From positions 16,522 through 80,521 of the forward strand of contig JAEWXF010000014.1 in NCBI GenBank assembly GCA_023396065.1: DNA of 64,000 nucleotides. Direction: 5' to 3'. Numbering within the stretch: position 1 is the first letter of the stretch; every line of letters starts with the position of its first letter. A program made the translations under genes and the position numbers. This DNA is from Methanobacteriota archaeon. Its GTDB lineage: Archaea > Halobacteriota > Methanomicrobia > Methanomicrobiales > Methanocorpusculaceae. The notes beneath the pieces are model-generated. The model was not told the DNA's origin. It did not search any database and saw nothing but the letters and a program-made list of their open reading frames with translations. Of the stretch, positions 16,212-25,529 are shown in pieces.

Positions 16212-17914
16212 TACGGCATCAACTCCAATGGATCGGTACGTGAAGTTATATCCAGTTCCATACCGGAAAGAACAAACCAGTTGTCATCCACCGCTTCCAC
16301 ATAGATCAAACGGACGCTTTGCCGCGTCGGGTCGTCCGGAACGGGCAGAGCATTATATGTCAGACCGCCGCCATCCAGAACAGAGAGCACATACTGCCGA
16401 CCAAACGATGCACCATTCGCGTCGGTAAACGAGAAAATATTCTTTCCGGTATCACCGGGAGCAAAAGCGTTGGCCAGAACGGTTCCCCGCATATCGATTG
16501 CGGCAAAGTCGGTAATGTTTTCAGACGCTGCGGCAAGAAGTTTCGAGGAACCACTGTTGAGGTCGGCAAGTACTACCTCTTTTCCAAACTCCCGTGCATA
16601 CAGTGTTGTATTTCGAGTAAGCGTGATAACATCACCGGCAGCATGCGGGATCACCGGAGATATTTCGGATGCCGCAGGCATCCGAATCGTGATAAACCAG
16701 GAGTCATCAATGGGCATCACATAAATCAGAAGCAGCAGTGCATCGGTCGGAATCTCTCCGACTGACACAGATTCATACTTTTGCAGATATCCTCCGCCCT
16801 GCTGGGCGAGATAGATCATATGCCGGACTGTCGGAACATCATAGGCATCATGTAAATTGATCCAGCTACTTATGCTGGAACGCTGGGTTCCACTGGACAT
16901 CGCGATGACATTTCCTTCCATATCATAGGCAACCAGAGGATAGGTCGGTACTTCGTTTCTCAGATACTCCAGAGTCTTTTCCTTGGAGTGTGACCTAGCA
17001 TACTGGAAAATTTTCAGGGCCTCCTCGGTCATCCCACTAGCATTCGGGGTGAACTGCATGTCAGAGGGAACTGACCACGGAGAGACTGGACGATCGACCA
17101 TCAGTCTGACATCAGTTCCCAGAATGTTCACCGTTTTCCAGACATTGATCTTCTCATATTTTCCCAGATACAGCGGAGTATATGCAGGGTACTGGATTGA
17201 ACCCTCCGGCAACACCATCAGCGTATTATAATTCACGTCATGATCTGCTACATACTCCAATGACCCCCCGCTGATATCCCATCCGATGTACTCCGTTGCC
17301 GTGGAGTAGAGTACCCATCCATCCGGCAGGAGGGCAGATACAGCATACTCCGACAGTTCCGAAACCTCTTCACCAAAGGTATGGAACAGCATTCCCAAAT
17401 CAAAGAAGAAACTGATGTAGCCGCAGTATGTTCCGTCCGGAGAGTAGACCGGCAGGCTCCCTTCCACCACATATCCATACCCGGATACATAGAACGGCCC
17501 GGTTAGCAGAACATGAGAACCCGTAAAATCGGACTCGTTGTGCTGATGAGTAATTGCTGATCTCAGAGGCGAGAACGTTTCCGGTACACAGATTTCCTCA
17601 GTACTGTTCACCGGATAATATTCCAAAAGCGTGAACCTGGGATTTTCCACATAGTACTTCAGAAGAAGATCGATAATCTTCGGATTATTTCCGGAAACCC
17701 TGCCTACATTATCTGCCAGACCATGGAAATCCGCCTCAAGTTTCATAAAACCGGAGACAACAACATCCGCATACCGGTCAAGGACCAGAACCATATCATC
17801 CGGAGCTTCCAGAGTATGATTTTCTGTATTCAGAGGCTGCTGGACACATCCGGCAGAGCCGAGTATCAGACAGGCCACGAGCAGAACTGCACACGGTGCA
17901 CAAAGAGTATACAA
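16211..17914 (-). CDS. Lipoprotein with tandem Cache-like sensor domains
   Basis: 567 residues. The N-terminal signal ends in a lipobox (LGSAGC, Cys about 23), so it should be lipid-anchored outside the cell. The body looks like Cache-type ligand-binding domains: a long double-Cache-like region (about 40-275, with GYGYVVEGSLPVYSPDGTYCGYISF) and two further single-Cache-like units (about 310-420 and 430-555), each with an AYDMEGNV / AIDMRGTV hydrophobic-Asp strand and a closing WFITIR or WFVLSG strand. There is no cytoplasmic kinase or methyl-accepting part. With the coupled pilin-like gene it splits the secY-adkA neighbourhood. Ligand unknown. Confidence 0.72.
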   Translation of the reverse strand: MYTLCAPCAVLLVACLILGSAGCVQQPLNTENHTLEAPDDMVLVLDRYADVVVSGFMKLEADFHGLADNVGRVSGNNPKIIDLLLKYYVENPRFTLLEYYPVNSTEEICVPETFSPLRSAITHQHNESDFTGSHVLLTGPFYVSGYGYVVEGSLPVYSPDGTYCGYISFFFDLGMLFHTFGEEVSELSEYAVSALLPDGWVLYSTATEYIGWDISGGSLEYVADHDVNYNTLMVLPEGSIQYPAYTPLYLGKYEKINVWKTVNILGTDVRLMVDRPVSPWSVPSDMQFTPNASGMTEEALKIFQYARSHSKEKTLEYLRNEVPTYPLVAYDMEGNVIAMSSGTQRSSISSWINLHDAYDVPTVRHMIYLAQQGGGYLQKYESVSVGEIPTDALLLLIYVMPIDDSWFITIRMPAASEISPVIPHAAGDVITLTRNTTLYAREFGKEVVLADLNSGSSKLLAAASENITDFAAIDMRGTVLANAFAPGDTGKNIFSFTDANGASFGRQYVLSVLDGGGLTYNALPVPDDPTRQSVRLIYVEAVDDNWFVLSGMELDITSRTDPLELMP

Positions 17915-18033
17915 TTTTTGTCACATAGTATCTAACACCACAGGTATCGCGGTGAAAATTCTTTCGTATTTTGTTTATCATGAAAAAGGATAAATCCTTT
18001 GGACGATACAAAACGAAACAGAAAAAAAGGATA

Positions 18034-19476
18034 TTAGTCTTTGCCGCCGAAGAAGCCCCGCATAAACGGATACATCTCCATGATCTGCTCGTTCGCAATC
18101 TGTTCATACAGACGGTAAACGATTGAGACCGTAAGCAGAAGACCAGTACCTCCGACGAACCCGATGATACCAAGCATGTTTGCAAGAATACTGAGTACTC
18201 CGATAAACACACCGCCAATCACCGTAACACGCGGAATGTATCTGTCCAGATACCGCTCCAGCACCGCAGGGCTTCTGCGGTATCCCGGAATCTGCATACC
18301 GGAGTTCTGAATCTGGCGGGCAACATGTTTTGAATCCAGACCTGCGGTCTTGACCCAGAAGATTGCAAACAGAGCACCTCCGACAATCATGACGACTGCA
18401 TCAATACCCACACGAATTGCAACTTCCCATGCAGCGTGACCGGCTCCCGTAAATTGCGGCAGCCACCACATCCAGTCCTGCGGCTGGTTAATCGGTGCAA
18501 GATACCACATCAGACCATTGATCGGCGTGGAACCGTTATATTCTCCGAAAATGTTGATGCCAACACTAGAGAGGAACATACCAATCATCTGCACATTTGC
18601 CTGCAGCACACGCACGAGAATCATCGGCAGAACACTTGCATACACAAGTTTCACCGGGAATCTCGCACGGGCGCCACGAACATTTGCGTGGGCAAGCGGA
18701 ATCTCCACACGAGTTGCTTCCACATACACGATGAGGAAGAACAAACCGATCGTTGTTATCAGCGCAAGCAGCTCCAAACCAAAGTACTGGACAACGTTTG
18801 CACCGTCACCAATTACCTGGAACAGCCTTGGGAAAAATCCCACGGCATACTGATCGGTTGTCGCTTCCCAGTTGAAGAAACCGTTCACCAGACCCTGGGC
18901 AACTCCTGCAACGATGAAGAGACCGACACCAGAACCAATACCCCATTTGGAGACGACTTCGTCCATGAAGACAACCAGCAGACCTCCGATACAGATCTGC
19001 AGGAAGATCAGGAACATGACGGCTGCAGTGTTCCCGCCAAACAGCGAGGCAACACCCAGATCAGGGCTCATCCATCCGCCCAGCACGTTCGGCAGAGCTT
19101 CCAGAATGATCATTACAAAGATCAGCAGTTTCTGCAGACCCATGTAAATAACCTGACCACGCTCATCAGAAGTATTGATCTTAATCAGGTCAGCACCACG
19201 AAGCAACTGCAGTACGATAGATGCGGTTACAATCGGTCCGATACCAAGGTGCAGAATCGTTCCGGACGCACCGGCGAGTAACGCACGGTAATACTGGAAA
19301 ACGTCCAAAGATGTTGCACTCAGACCAAAAACCGGAATGTTCGTCAATATAAAATACAACAGCAGCACCGCGGCCGTCCACAGCAACTTATTTTTGAAGT
19401 GAACGTGACCTTCCGGTGGCCGAACCGCCGGCATTTTTGCCAGCAGTGGTTCCATTCGATCCAGCAGCTCTCCCAT
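18034..19476 (-). CDS. secY: SecY, preprotein translocase channel
   Basis: Channel subunit of the Sec translocon (Sec61-alpha type), 480 residues with about ten membrane helices. It shows the N-terminal KNKLLWTAAVLLLYFILTNIPVFGL, the plug region after it, and RVEIPLAHANVRGARARFPVKLVYASVLPMI around 255-285, a typical archaeal cytoplasmic loop. It is the last classic gene of the ribosomal operon, 24 bp after rpl15. A run of seven T residues on its coding strand at about 18018-18024 may end the transcript. Confidence 0.98.
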   Translation of the reverse strand: MGELLDRMEPLLAKMPAVRPPEGHVHFKNKLLWTAAVLLLYFILTNIPVFGLSATSLDVFQYYRALLAGASGTILHLGIGPIVTASIVLQLLRGADLIKINTSDERGQVIYMGLQKLLIFVMIILEALPNVLGGWMSPDLGVASLFGGNTAAVMFLIFLQICIGGLLVVFMDEVVSKWGIGSGVGLFIVAGVAQGLVNGFFNWEATTDQYAVGFFPRLFQVIGDGANVVQYFGLELLALITTIGLFFLIVYVEATRVEIPLAHANVRGARARFPVKLVYASVLPMILVRVLQANVQMIGMFLSSVGINIFGEYNGSTPINGLMWYLAPINQPQDWMWWLPQFTGAGHAAWEVAIRVGIDAVVMIVGGALFAIFWVKTAGLDSKHVARQIQNSGMQIPGYRRSPAVLERYLDRYIPRVTVIGGVFIGVLSILANMLGIIGFVGGTGLLLTVSIVYRLYEQIANEQIMEMYPFMRGFFGGKD

Positions 19477-19500
19477 GAGTGATACACCAAAAATTTAAAT

Positions 19501-19923
19501 TTAGGGGGTCAGGGTCTGACCGCCCTGTTCCTGAACTTTCGCGACAGCACGCTCGGAGAAGTTTTCTGCGGTGATCTCAAGCTTGTGGGTCACACGACCT
19601 CCACCGAGAACCTTCTCAACACCAATCTGTGCGGCGTCAAGAATAATAACATCTCCGTTTTGTGTGGCAATACCGCGGGCAACAAGATCCGGAATCATCT
19701 GGTCGATATCACCGATATCGAGGACTTCATAGGAAACGGAGGTCTTGCAGACAAATCCGTGTTTCCCTTCAGTCTTTCCGAGCAGATAGAACCGGGTGAA
19801 ATTGTGGTCACGCCATCCTGCCTGTCCACGACCTCCGCGGTTACCTGCACCACGGCGATTCTTGTGGGTACCCCCACCGCAGGTGCGGGTTCCCCGGAAC
19901 TTTGAACGCTTGTTGACTGGCAT
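19501..19923 (-). CDS. rpl15: Ribosomal protein L15
   Basis: Large-subunit protein uL15, 140 residues. The N-terminal tail is Gly/Arg-rich (KFRGTRTCGGGTHKNRRGAGNRGGRGQ), as expected for a protein that threads into 23S rRNA, and the C-terminal globular part contains the VLGGGRVTHKLEITAENFSERA motif. It lies between rpl30 and secY. Confidence 0.97.
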   Translation of the reverse strand: MPVNKRSKFRGTRTCGGGTHKNRRGAGNRGGRGQAGWRDHNFTRFYLLGKTEGKHGFVCKTSVSYEVLDIGDIDQMIPDLVARGIATQNGDVIILDAAQIGVEKVLGGGRVTHKLEITAENFSERAVAKVQEQGGQTLTP

Positions 19924-19928
19924 ACTTT

Positions 19929-20390
19929 TTACCTCATCTTGATCAGAAGGTCATTAATTTCCTTCCCGTAGTATCCCAGGGCACCGCCCTGATTGAACGT
20001 ACGCTTCGTGGTTTTGTATCCCTTTCTTGGCGGGTGCATACGCAGAACCGGCTTGAGTTCCGGAACATCTTTCATCCGGATCTGACCTGCTACAAGAGCA
20101 GCCGCAAGTTCGGCGATACTTCCATAGGAAGTTGCTTCCTTCACGTACTCCTCTGTCAGCGGCTTGTTACCGGTAAGTCTGCCACGGGTGGAGAGAATCG
20201 TCTCAAGCGTAACTGCATCGACTTCACCAAAGGCAATGTAGTCCTTGGCTTTGCGAATCATACCGAGGTACTCCGGAGTCTCCGGCACAAGAACGCAGTG
20301 GTTAATGTGATGAAGACGGAGCATCTTTAAGGTCTCCTTAATGTCGCGGCGGGTGTTTACCACTCCGCGAACCTGCACTACTGCATACAT
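19929..20390 (-). CDS. rpl30: Ribosomal protein L30 (archaeal long form)
   Basis: uL30 of 153 residues, far longer than the ~60-residue bacterial form, as usual in archaea. The L30 fold begins YAVVQVRGVVNTRRDIKETLKMLRLHHINHC; the archaeal C-terminal extension contains PELKPVLRMHPPRKGYKTTKR. Its start overlaps the rps5 stop by one base. Confidence 0.97.
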   Translation of the reverse strand: MYAVVQVRGVVNTRRDIKETLKMLRLHHINHCVLVPETPEYLGMIRKAKDYIAFGEVDAVTLETILSTRGRLTGNKPLTEEYVKEATSYGSIAELAAALVAGQIRMKDVPELKPVLRMHPPRKGYKTTKRTFNQGGALGYYGKEINDLLIKMR

Positions 20391-21007
20391 TACTTCCGAC
20401 CTCCGATACGAATCAGATTCGTTTCACGAAGCGCATTGTAGGTAGCCTTTGCGAAGTTCAGAGTAGTCCTCGTGTTACCACTGGTGTTTACCCACACATC
20501 GCGGATACCGGCAAGTGCCAGTACTTTCTTACCGACATCACCGGTAACCAGACCGATTCCCTTCGGAGCGGGCTTCAGCGTAACGGTAACGGAACCTGCC
20601 TTACCGGTAACTTCCATTGGCACAGAGTGTTTCTGACCGCAGCCGCATTCCCAGGAACCGCATCCACGGCGAACCTTGACAATGTTGAGCTTCGCATTTA
20701 CGATAGCCTTCTTGATCGCAGTTCCGACCTGAACATCTCTGCCCTGACCGAAACCGATGTATCCATCCTTGTTGCCGACAACAACGACCGCTCTGAACTT
20801 AATACGGCGACCGGAGTCAGTCATACGCTGCATCATATCAATGCAGAGGACCTCGTCAACAAGGTCAGGAAGCATGGCATCAACAATACCTGCTTCCTTA
20901 ATGGGGGATCCGCTTGCAAGAACATCATCGAAGTTTGCAAACTCTCCGGCCATGACTTTTCTGCCAAGACCGGTGATGGGGACCCACTCTTCCTGCTCGT
21001 AAGCCAT
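20390..21007 (-). CDS. rps5: Ribosomal protein S5
   Basis: Small-subunit uS5 of 205 residues, which takes part in decoding accuracy at the mRNA entry site. The S5 motif is clear: RIKFRAVVVVGNKDGYIGFGQGRDVQVGTAIKKAIVNAK at about 68-106, with an archaeal GCGSWECGCGQKHSVP insertion. It is followed by rpl30 with a one-base overlap. Confidence 0.98.
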   Translation of the reverse strand: MAYEQEEWVPITGLGRKVMAGEFANFDDVLASGSPIKEAGIVDAMLPDLVDEVLCIDMMQRMTDSGRRIKFRAVVVVGNKDGYIGFGQGRDVQVGTAIKKAIVNAKLNIVKVRRGCGSWECGCGQKHSVPMEVTGKAGSVTVTLKPAPKGIGLVTGDVGKKVLALAGIRDVWVNTSGNTRTTLNFAKATYNALRETNLIRIGGRK

Positions 21008-21008
21008 A

Positions 21009-21533
21009 TTATTCCAGCTCCTTCATGATTGCGTCCTTTGCTGCCTCAACCTGGGCTGCAAGATCGGCAAAGCGCTCATCGTATTCGGCAATATGGACAC
21101 CGTTGCAACGATCCTCGTCAGGGAGAATGCTCTCGCCGACCGGAACGTCGAAACCTGCATCAACAGCACCTTTCACTGCTGCAAATACACGGGCACCGGT
21201 GGATGCAACCTGCAGACCGATATCTGCAATTGCTCCCTCATATCCTGCCTTCTGGGCACGGACTGCAAACAGCATACCGGTCAGATATGCTGCCGGCGTG
21301 TTGCCGAGGTATCCCTTGTATCCATAGTTTACCAGTTCCTTGCTGTTTACATGAACAAGGGTGTAATCGCCGTCCATCTGTGCAGCTACGAGCTGAATGA
21401 TGATATGGCGGTTGGTCTTGCGGATCACCATCCGGTTTCTGCCGGAGACGATAAGCCGCTGGCGCTGGTAGTAGTCAGTTTTGCCTTCACGGCGTCTGCG
21501 GAACTGAACGAAATATCTTCCATTGGTTGCCAT
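21009..21533 (-). CDS. rpl18: Ribosomal protein L18
   Basis: uL18, 174 residues, binds 5S rRNA in the central protuberance. It starts with the archaeal RYFVQFRRRREGKTDYYQRQRLI, then SGRNRMVIRKTNRHIIIQLV, and contains NTPAAYLTGMLFAVRAQKAG. It lies three bases after rpl19e and one base before rps5. Confidence 0.98.
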   Translation of the reverse strand: MATNGRYFVQFRRRREGKTDYYQRQRLIVSGRNRMVIRKTNRHIIIQLVAAQMDGDYTLVHVNSKELVNYGYKGYLGNTPAAYLTGMLFAVRAQKAGYEGAIADIGLQVASTGARVFAAVKGAVDAGFDVPVGESILPDEDRCNGVHIAEYDERFADLAAQVEAAKDAIMKELE

Positions 21534-21536
21534 TGT

Positions 21537-21989
21537 TTAGTCCCTCCGGGTAGTAACGATCTCAATCTGAGTCTTCAGGTGGGACACGTTACGGAACTGA
21601 CCACCGGCTGCACGGCGGTAAAGTCTGCGGTATTCGGTTCTGGTAATGGAACCTGCCTCGCGCTGGGCGCGGAGTTCCTTACGCTGAGCACGGATCTTCT
21701 TGATCCACTGGGTCTTGGATGGAGTACGTGCACCCTTTGCACCGCTGCGGCGTCCCGGACCTTTACAGTGTCCGTATGCGCGCTTTGCAATACGTGCCCG
21801 TGCACGACCACGGGAGATACCCTTCTTCTGATGGGTAGAGATTGCACCGTCGGTAATCAGATTGCGGATATCCTCACGGGACATTGCACTCTGAATGTCA
21901 GACAGTTTCTCCGGGTTGAACCAGACACGGTTTTCACCGCATCCAAGAACGGAGGCGGCAATGCGGCGCTGGGAAGCGAGATCACTCAT
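21537..21989 (-). CDS. rpl19e: Ribosomal protein L19e
   Basis: eL19, 150 residues, restricted to archaea and eukaryotes. It begins LASQRRIAASVLGCGENRVWFNPE and carries the highly basic middle stretch RGRARARIAKRAYGHCKGPGRR. Its start lies eight bases inside the end of rpl32e, so the two are translationally coupled. Confidence 0.98.
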   Translation of the reverse strand: MSDLASQRRIAASVLGCGENRVWFNPEKLSDIQSAMSREDIRNLITDGAISTHQKKGISRGRARARIAKRAYGHCKGPGRRSGAKGARTPSKTQWIKKIRAQRKELRAQREAGSITRTEYRRLYRRAAGGQFRNVSHLKTQIEIVTTRRD

Positions 21990-22407
21990 CAGCCTTCGCC
22001 TCCTCGGTTACTGGTGCTGCAACAACTGCCTTTGCCTCTTTCTGGTTCAGAACCTTAATGCCAAGGGATACAGCTTTCGTCTGGATAACAGCACGCTTCT
22101 GGCCGCCGACGGATGCGCCGATACGGACAGCAGTCGTTGCTGCGTCGATCTCATCAAGTTCAACCGGCGTAAAGACGAGCACTTCACGGTATCCGCTCGG
22201 GTGGAACCCGCGGATTGCCTTCGGTGCACCAAATCCTGCTTCCGGGTGTGAACCCTTTGCACGGAAATCTTTCCGCTGCTTGCTGTGCAGACCACGCGGT
22301 CTGCGCCAGGTGTCAGCCAGCTTTACCTTTGCACAGAGGCACTGGCGGGAGAATCTGGCCTTCTTTGCAGCACGTGCACGAATCAGTTTCTTAATTTCAC
22401 TCGCCAT
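21982..22407 (-). CDS. rpl32e: Ribosomal protein L32e
   Basis: eL32, 141 residues from the ATG at 22407 (MASEIKKLIRARAAKK); the frame stays open further upstream but that part overlaps rpl6 antigenically unlike any L32e. Core motif: DTWRRPRGLHSKQRKDFRAKGSHPEAGFGAPKAIRGFHPSGYREVLV, spread over residues 31-78. It ends in an acidic tail (VTEEAKADE). It overlaps rpl19e by eight bases. Confidence 0.96.
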   Translation of the reverse strand: MASEIKKLIRARAAKKARFSRQCLCAKVKLADTWRRPRGLHSKQRKDFRAKGSHPEAGFGAPKAIRGFHPSGYREVLVFTPVELDEIDAATTAVRIGASVGGQKRAVIQTKAVSLGIKVLNQKEAKAVVAAPVTEEAKADE

Positions 22408-22408
22408 A

Positions 22409-22933
22409 TTAGTTACCTCTGCTGGTAATGTAGATACCATCCTGGAACACACGGGGATCCCTGTTACGGACCCGGCATGCCTGCTCAACATTTGCAGCGG
22501 TGTTTCCAACCTTTTCACGGTCAATACCGTTTAAGATCAGCTCATCGCCCTGGACTTTTACCTTCACGCCTTCGACAATCTTTGCATAGCGTGCCTGTTT
22601 CTCACCAAGGAAGTTGGCGATCTCAACACGGTCACCTGCAACCTTCACCTGAATCGGGAAGTGGTTGTAGACAACTTTCATGTGGTACTCATACCCTTCG
22701 GTAACGCCCGTTGCCATCACATGAAGGAGGGCATTGTAGGTACCGACGAGAGCATACACACGGCGTCTCACGGACTCGGTAGTGATTTTAACAGCACCGT
22801 CTTCAATGACAATGCCGATTCCCGGATGGTGCATGACGCGTGCAAGTTCGCCTTTGGAACCTTTCACGGTCATGAGGTCGCCGTTCTTGGTAATAGTCAC
22901 ACCTGCCGGGATGTGGTAAATCATCTCATGCAT
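22409..22933 (-). CDS. rpl6: Ribosomal protein L6
   Basis: uL6, 174 residues, lies near the factor-binding site of the large subunit. Two tandem L6 folds are visible: IPAGVTITKNGDLMTVKGSKGELARV at the start, and VTEGYEYHMKVVYNHFPIQVKV with the later GDELILNGIDREKVGNTAANVEQ. It ends one base before rpl32e begins. Confidence 0.98.
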   Translation of the reverse strand: MHEMIYHIPAGVTITKNGDLMTVKGSKGELARVMHHPGIGIVIEDGAVKITTESVRRRVYALVGTYNALLHVMATGVTEGYEYHMKVVYNHFPIQVKVAGDRVEIANFLGEKQARYAKIVEGVKVKVQGDELILNGIDREKVGNTAANVEQACRVRNRDPRVFQDGIYITSRGN

Positions 22934-22946
22934 AGTATTCCTCTCC

Positions 22947-23339
22947 TTAGAAGACGTATCCTAACAGCTCGCCACCAATGCCGAGCTTACGTGCCTGTTC
23001 GTGGGACATAACACCCTGAGAAGTGGTCAGAATAATAATTCCGAACCCCTTTCCCGGAAGGTATCTGGTTTCCCAGGACTCAAGGTCCTCAACTTTCACT
23101 GAGAAGCGGGGGGTAATTACACCGCACTTGTTAATGCCACCAGTCAGAGAAATCACAAAGTGACCTCCTCTGCCGTCATCAACTTTCTCGAACCCGCTGA
23201 TATATCCGTATTCCTGCATGACTTTAAGCATGTCACCAAAGAGGCGGCTTGCCGGTTCAACGGTCACTACAAGCTTACCGGTATCACCGGCATTCTTGAT
23301 AGCGCTCATTGCGTCTGCAATCGGATTCTGTTTTGTCAT
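22947..23339 (-). CDS. rps8: Ribosomal protein S8
   Basis: uS8, 130 residues, a primary 16S rRNA binder. Features: NPIADAMSAIKNAG at the start, then the C-terminal GFGIIILTTSQGVMSHEQARKLGIGGELLGYVF, where STSQG-like residues contact RNA. It follows rps14 by 13 bases. Confidence 0.98.
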   Translation of the reverse strand: MTKQNPIADAMSAIKNAGDTGKLVVTVEPASRLFGDMLKVMQEYGYISGFEKVDDGRGGHFVISLTGGINKCGVITPRFSVKVEDLESWETRYLPGKGFGIIILTTSQGVMSHEQARKLGIGGELLGYVF

Positions 23340-23352
23340 TCTCCGTCACCTC

Positions 23353-23523
23353 TTAGTTCATCTTCTTAAAGCCCATCGTGGGTGCCCACTCACGGAAGCA
23401 CTGACGGCAGAAGTAAATGTTGTATCTGCGCACAAGTCCCTGCTTGCGTCCGCAAAGCTGGCACTGGTTTGCACCACGACCATACTTTTTCTGCTGGACT
23501 TTGCCGTTGTCTTTTGCTGCCAT
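23353..23523 (-). CDS. rps14: Ribosomal protein S14 (zinc form)
   Basis: uS14, 56 residues from the ATG at 23523 (MAAKDNGKVQQKKYGRG). Four cysteines, C21xxC24 and C39xxC42, form the zinc site of the short archaeal-type protein. It sits between rpl5 (one base) and rps8 (13 bases). Confidence 0.97.
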   Translation of the reverse strand: MAAKDNGKVQQKKYGRGANQCQLCGRKQGLVRRYNIYFCRQCFREWAPTMGFKKMN

Positions 23524-23524
23524 A

Positions 23525-24040
23525 TTACTCCACCTCAATACCGAATGTCTCGGTCACGAACCTCATGGACTCCTCACGGGTCACATGCAGTTTCGTGTTG
23601 AGCTTCTTCTGCTGGATCTTTCTGCGTGCGGTTCTGGTTCCCTTCTTCTCGATAACTGCGATAATATCCATACCGTAGATACCGATCTTTGGATCATATG
23701 ACTGACCCGGGAAATCAGTGTGTTCCTCAATACCGAAACCGAAGTTTCCGGTTGCATCAAACTGGCGCATATGGAGAACGTTCTCCACAGCATAGGTCTT
23801 TAATGCAGTCTGGAGGAAATCCATAGCTTTCTGACCACGAAGAGTAACTTTGCATCCGATCGGCTGACCACGGCGGACACCAAATGCCGGAAGTGTGTTC
23901 TTGGCATAGGAACGGATTGGTTTGGAACCGGCAGTAAGATCTGCCATGATGTTCTCGGCATTGACAAGACGTTCTCCTGCCTCACCGACACCCATGTGAA
24001 CGACAACCTTTGCAACATAGGGGGTCTGCATGTCGGTCAT
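23525..24040 (-). CDS. rpl5: Ribosomal protein L5
   Basis: uL5, 171 residues, binds 5S rRNA. It shows YVAKVVVHMGVGEAGERLVNAE, the conserved RRGQPIGCKVTLRGQKAMDFL and the C-terminal DPKIGIYGMDIIAVIEKKG. It overlaps rps4e by four bases (ATGA). Confidence 0.98.
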   Translation of the reverse strand: MTDMQTPYVAKVVVHMGVGEAGERLVNAENIMADLTAGSKPIRSYAKNTLPAFGVRRGQPIGCKVTLRGQKAMDFLQTALKTYAVENVLHMRQFDATGNFGFGIEEHTDFPGQSYDPKIGIYGMDIIAVIEKKGTRTARRKIQQKKLNTKLHVTREESMRFVTETFGIEVE

Positions 24041-24756
24041 GCCTCAACACCCCAGGTGGAAAGGAAGGATTCCGTGGTTCCAATCATATAGATGTAGTCT
24101 TCAATGGTCTCAAACTTCTGACCGTCTGCACCCTCGAGGATGATACGGTTGGAAAGAGAGGACTGCTGAACAAGAATCTCGACAATCTTTCCGGTCTTCA
24201 TCGTGTGCTGACCGCCGATGACGATTGCCATATTACCGACTGCGAACGGGAAGTGCTGCTGCACAACAAACCGGTCATCACCAACAATACCAATAACAAG
24301 GGAATCCTTTCCTTTGTAGGAGTTGTCGCCGATGAAGTTTACTCCGCTGGTCAGATTGATCTGCGTCTTGCCACCGGCAATAGTGGTCTTGTTTGCGATC
24401 TTAACCAGCTGAACTTTGGCAGCATCTGCAGAGATTTCGTGTTCAGTGTGGCGTCCTTTCTCATCAACAAGAATCATGTAGTGCTTGTTGATTTTGGGGA
24501 AGCTGATAATGTCAAAAACATCAATACCGATGTGTTCATCGACCACAACCTTTCCGTTGAGAACAACGTTGCGGTCGTGAAGAATCTTTTTGACTTCTTT
24601 GGTGTTCTGGGCAAGATCCATGTGATCTCTGATCCAGATACCGATCGGAAGAGCGGAAGCATCATGCGGGCCGTGTGCAGTACTTACAACATACTTGCTT
24701 TCCTTGCGGGCGATCTGCCATGCGTCCGGTGCTGTCATACGCTTTGTGCGGGTCAT
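24037..24756 (-). CDS. rps4e: Ribosomal protein S4e
   Basis: eS4 of 239 residues, absent from bacteria. An S4 RNA-binding segment (AQNTKEVKKILHDRNVVLNGKVVVDEHIGIDVFDII) lies at about 50-86, and a KOW-like motif (FAVGNMAIVIGGQHTMKTGKIVEI) at about 177-200. One-base overlap with rpl24 upstream and four-base overlap with rpl5 downstream. Confidence 0.98.
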   Translation of the reverse strand: MTRTKRMTAPDAWQIARKESKYVVSTAHGPHDASALPIGIWIRDHMDLAQNTKEVKKILHDRNVVLNGKVVVDEHIGIDVFDIISFPKINKHYMILVDEKGRHTEHEISADAAKVQLVKIANKTTIAGGKTQINLTSGVNFIGDNSYKGKDSLVIGIVGDDRFVVQQHFPFAVGNMAIVIGGQHTMKTGKIVEILVQQSSLSNRIILEGADGQKFETIEDYIYMIGTTESFLSTWGVEA

Positions 24757-25121
24757 TATTCCTTCACCTCAAGACGGGCTGCGCGCTTTGCGTCTTTCAG
24801 ATTCAGTTTGGTGATCATCACCTTGGAGGGATCAATCGGTCTTGGAACATCCTCGCCGTTTGCCTTCTTTACTGCTACACCGTGGACAAGGATCTTCACA
24901 TGTTTGGTGTCGACGGAGTCAACAACTGCTTCAGTTCCTGCAAATTCGCCACGAAGGACTTTTACGGTGTCGCCAGTGACAACACGGAAACTGCGCTTGC
25001 CATATTTCTTACGGAGATCATCAGCGAGAGTTGCGTGTAAGAACGCTCCACGAATGTGGATAGCTGCGTTATACCGGAACTTTCTCTGTTTTCTCGGCTG
25101 AATGCTTGCAATACGTGCCAT
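24756..25121 (-). CDS. rpl24: Ribosomal protein L24
   Basis: uL24, 121 residues, an early-assembly protein. The KOW motif reads VVTGDTVKVLRGEFAGTEAVVDSVDTKHVKI at about 46-76, preceded by the basic QPRKQRKFRYNAAIHIRGAF. It ends in a charged Lys/Arg/Glu tail. It follows rpl14 by nine bases. Confidence 0.98.
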   Translation of the reverse strand: MARIASIQPRKQRKFRYNAAIHIRGAFLHATLADDLRKKYGKRSFRVVTGDTVKVLRGEFAGTEAVVDSVDTKHVKILVHGVAVKKANGEDVPRPIDPSKVMITKLNLKDAKRAARLEVKE

Positions 25122-25130
25122 GTCTTCACC

Positions 25131-25529
25131 TTAGATAATGATCGTTGCCATTGATCCGACCTTCGGGAACCGCTCGGCAACTTCACGTGCGACCGGTCCT
25201 TTGATATCAGTACCACGCGGGTCACCGTTATCGTTCAGGAGGATCATTGCGTTTTCCTCAAAGGAGACTCTCAGACCATTCGGACGGCGGAACTCCTTTT
25301 TCTGACGGACAACAACTGCTCTTACGAGTTTTCTTTTCATATCCGGAGTACCTTTCTTCACCGTAACAGTGGCAAGGTCTCCGAGACCCATCTTCGGCTG
25401 CCGGTTTTTCACACCGTGGTAACCGAAAACGGATACAATCTGTACAACACGGGCGCCCGTGTTGTCTGCACAAACCATTCTGGAGCCGGTCTGAAGTGCG
25501 CGCGGGATTTTGGACGTTAAGCCTCTCAT
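25131..25529 (-). CDS. rpl14: Ribosomal protein L14
   Basis: uL14, 132 residues, lies at the subunit interface. It shows the family core LQTGSRMVCADNTGARVVQIVSV, the GDLATVTVKKGTPDMKRKLVRAVVVRQKKEFRRPNG segment and the AMILLNDNGDPRGTDIKGPVAREV end. Its ATG overlaps the rps17 stop by four bases. Confidence 0.98.
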   Translation of the reverse strand: MRGLTSKIPRALQTGSRMVCADNTGARVVQIVSVFGYHGVKNRQPKMGLGDLATVTVKKGTPDMKRKLVRAVVVRQKKEFRRPNGLRVSFEENAMILLNDNGDPRGTDIKGPVAREVAERFPKVGSMATIII

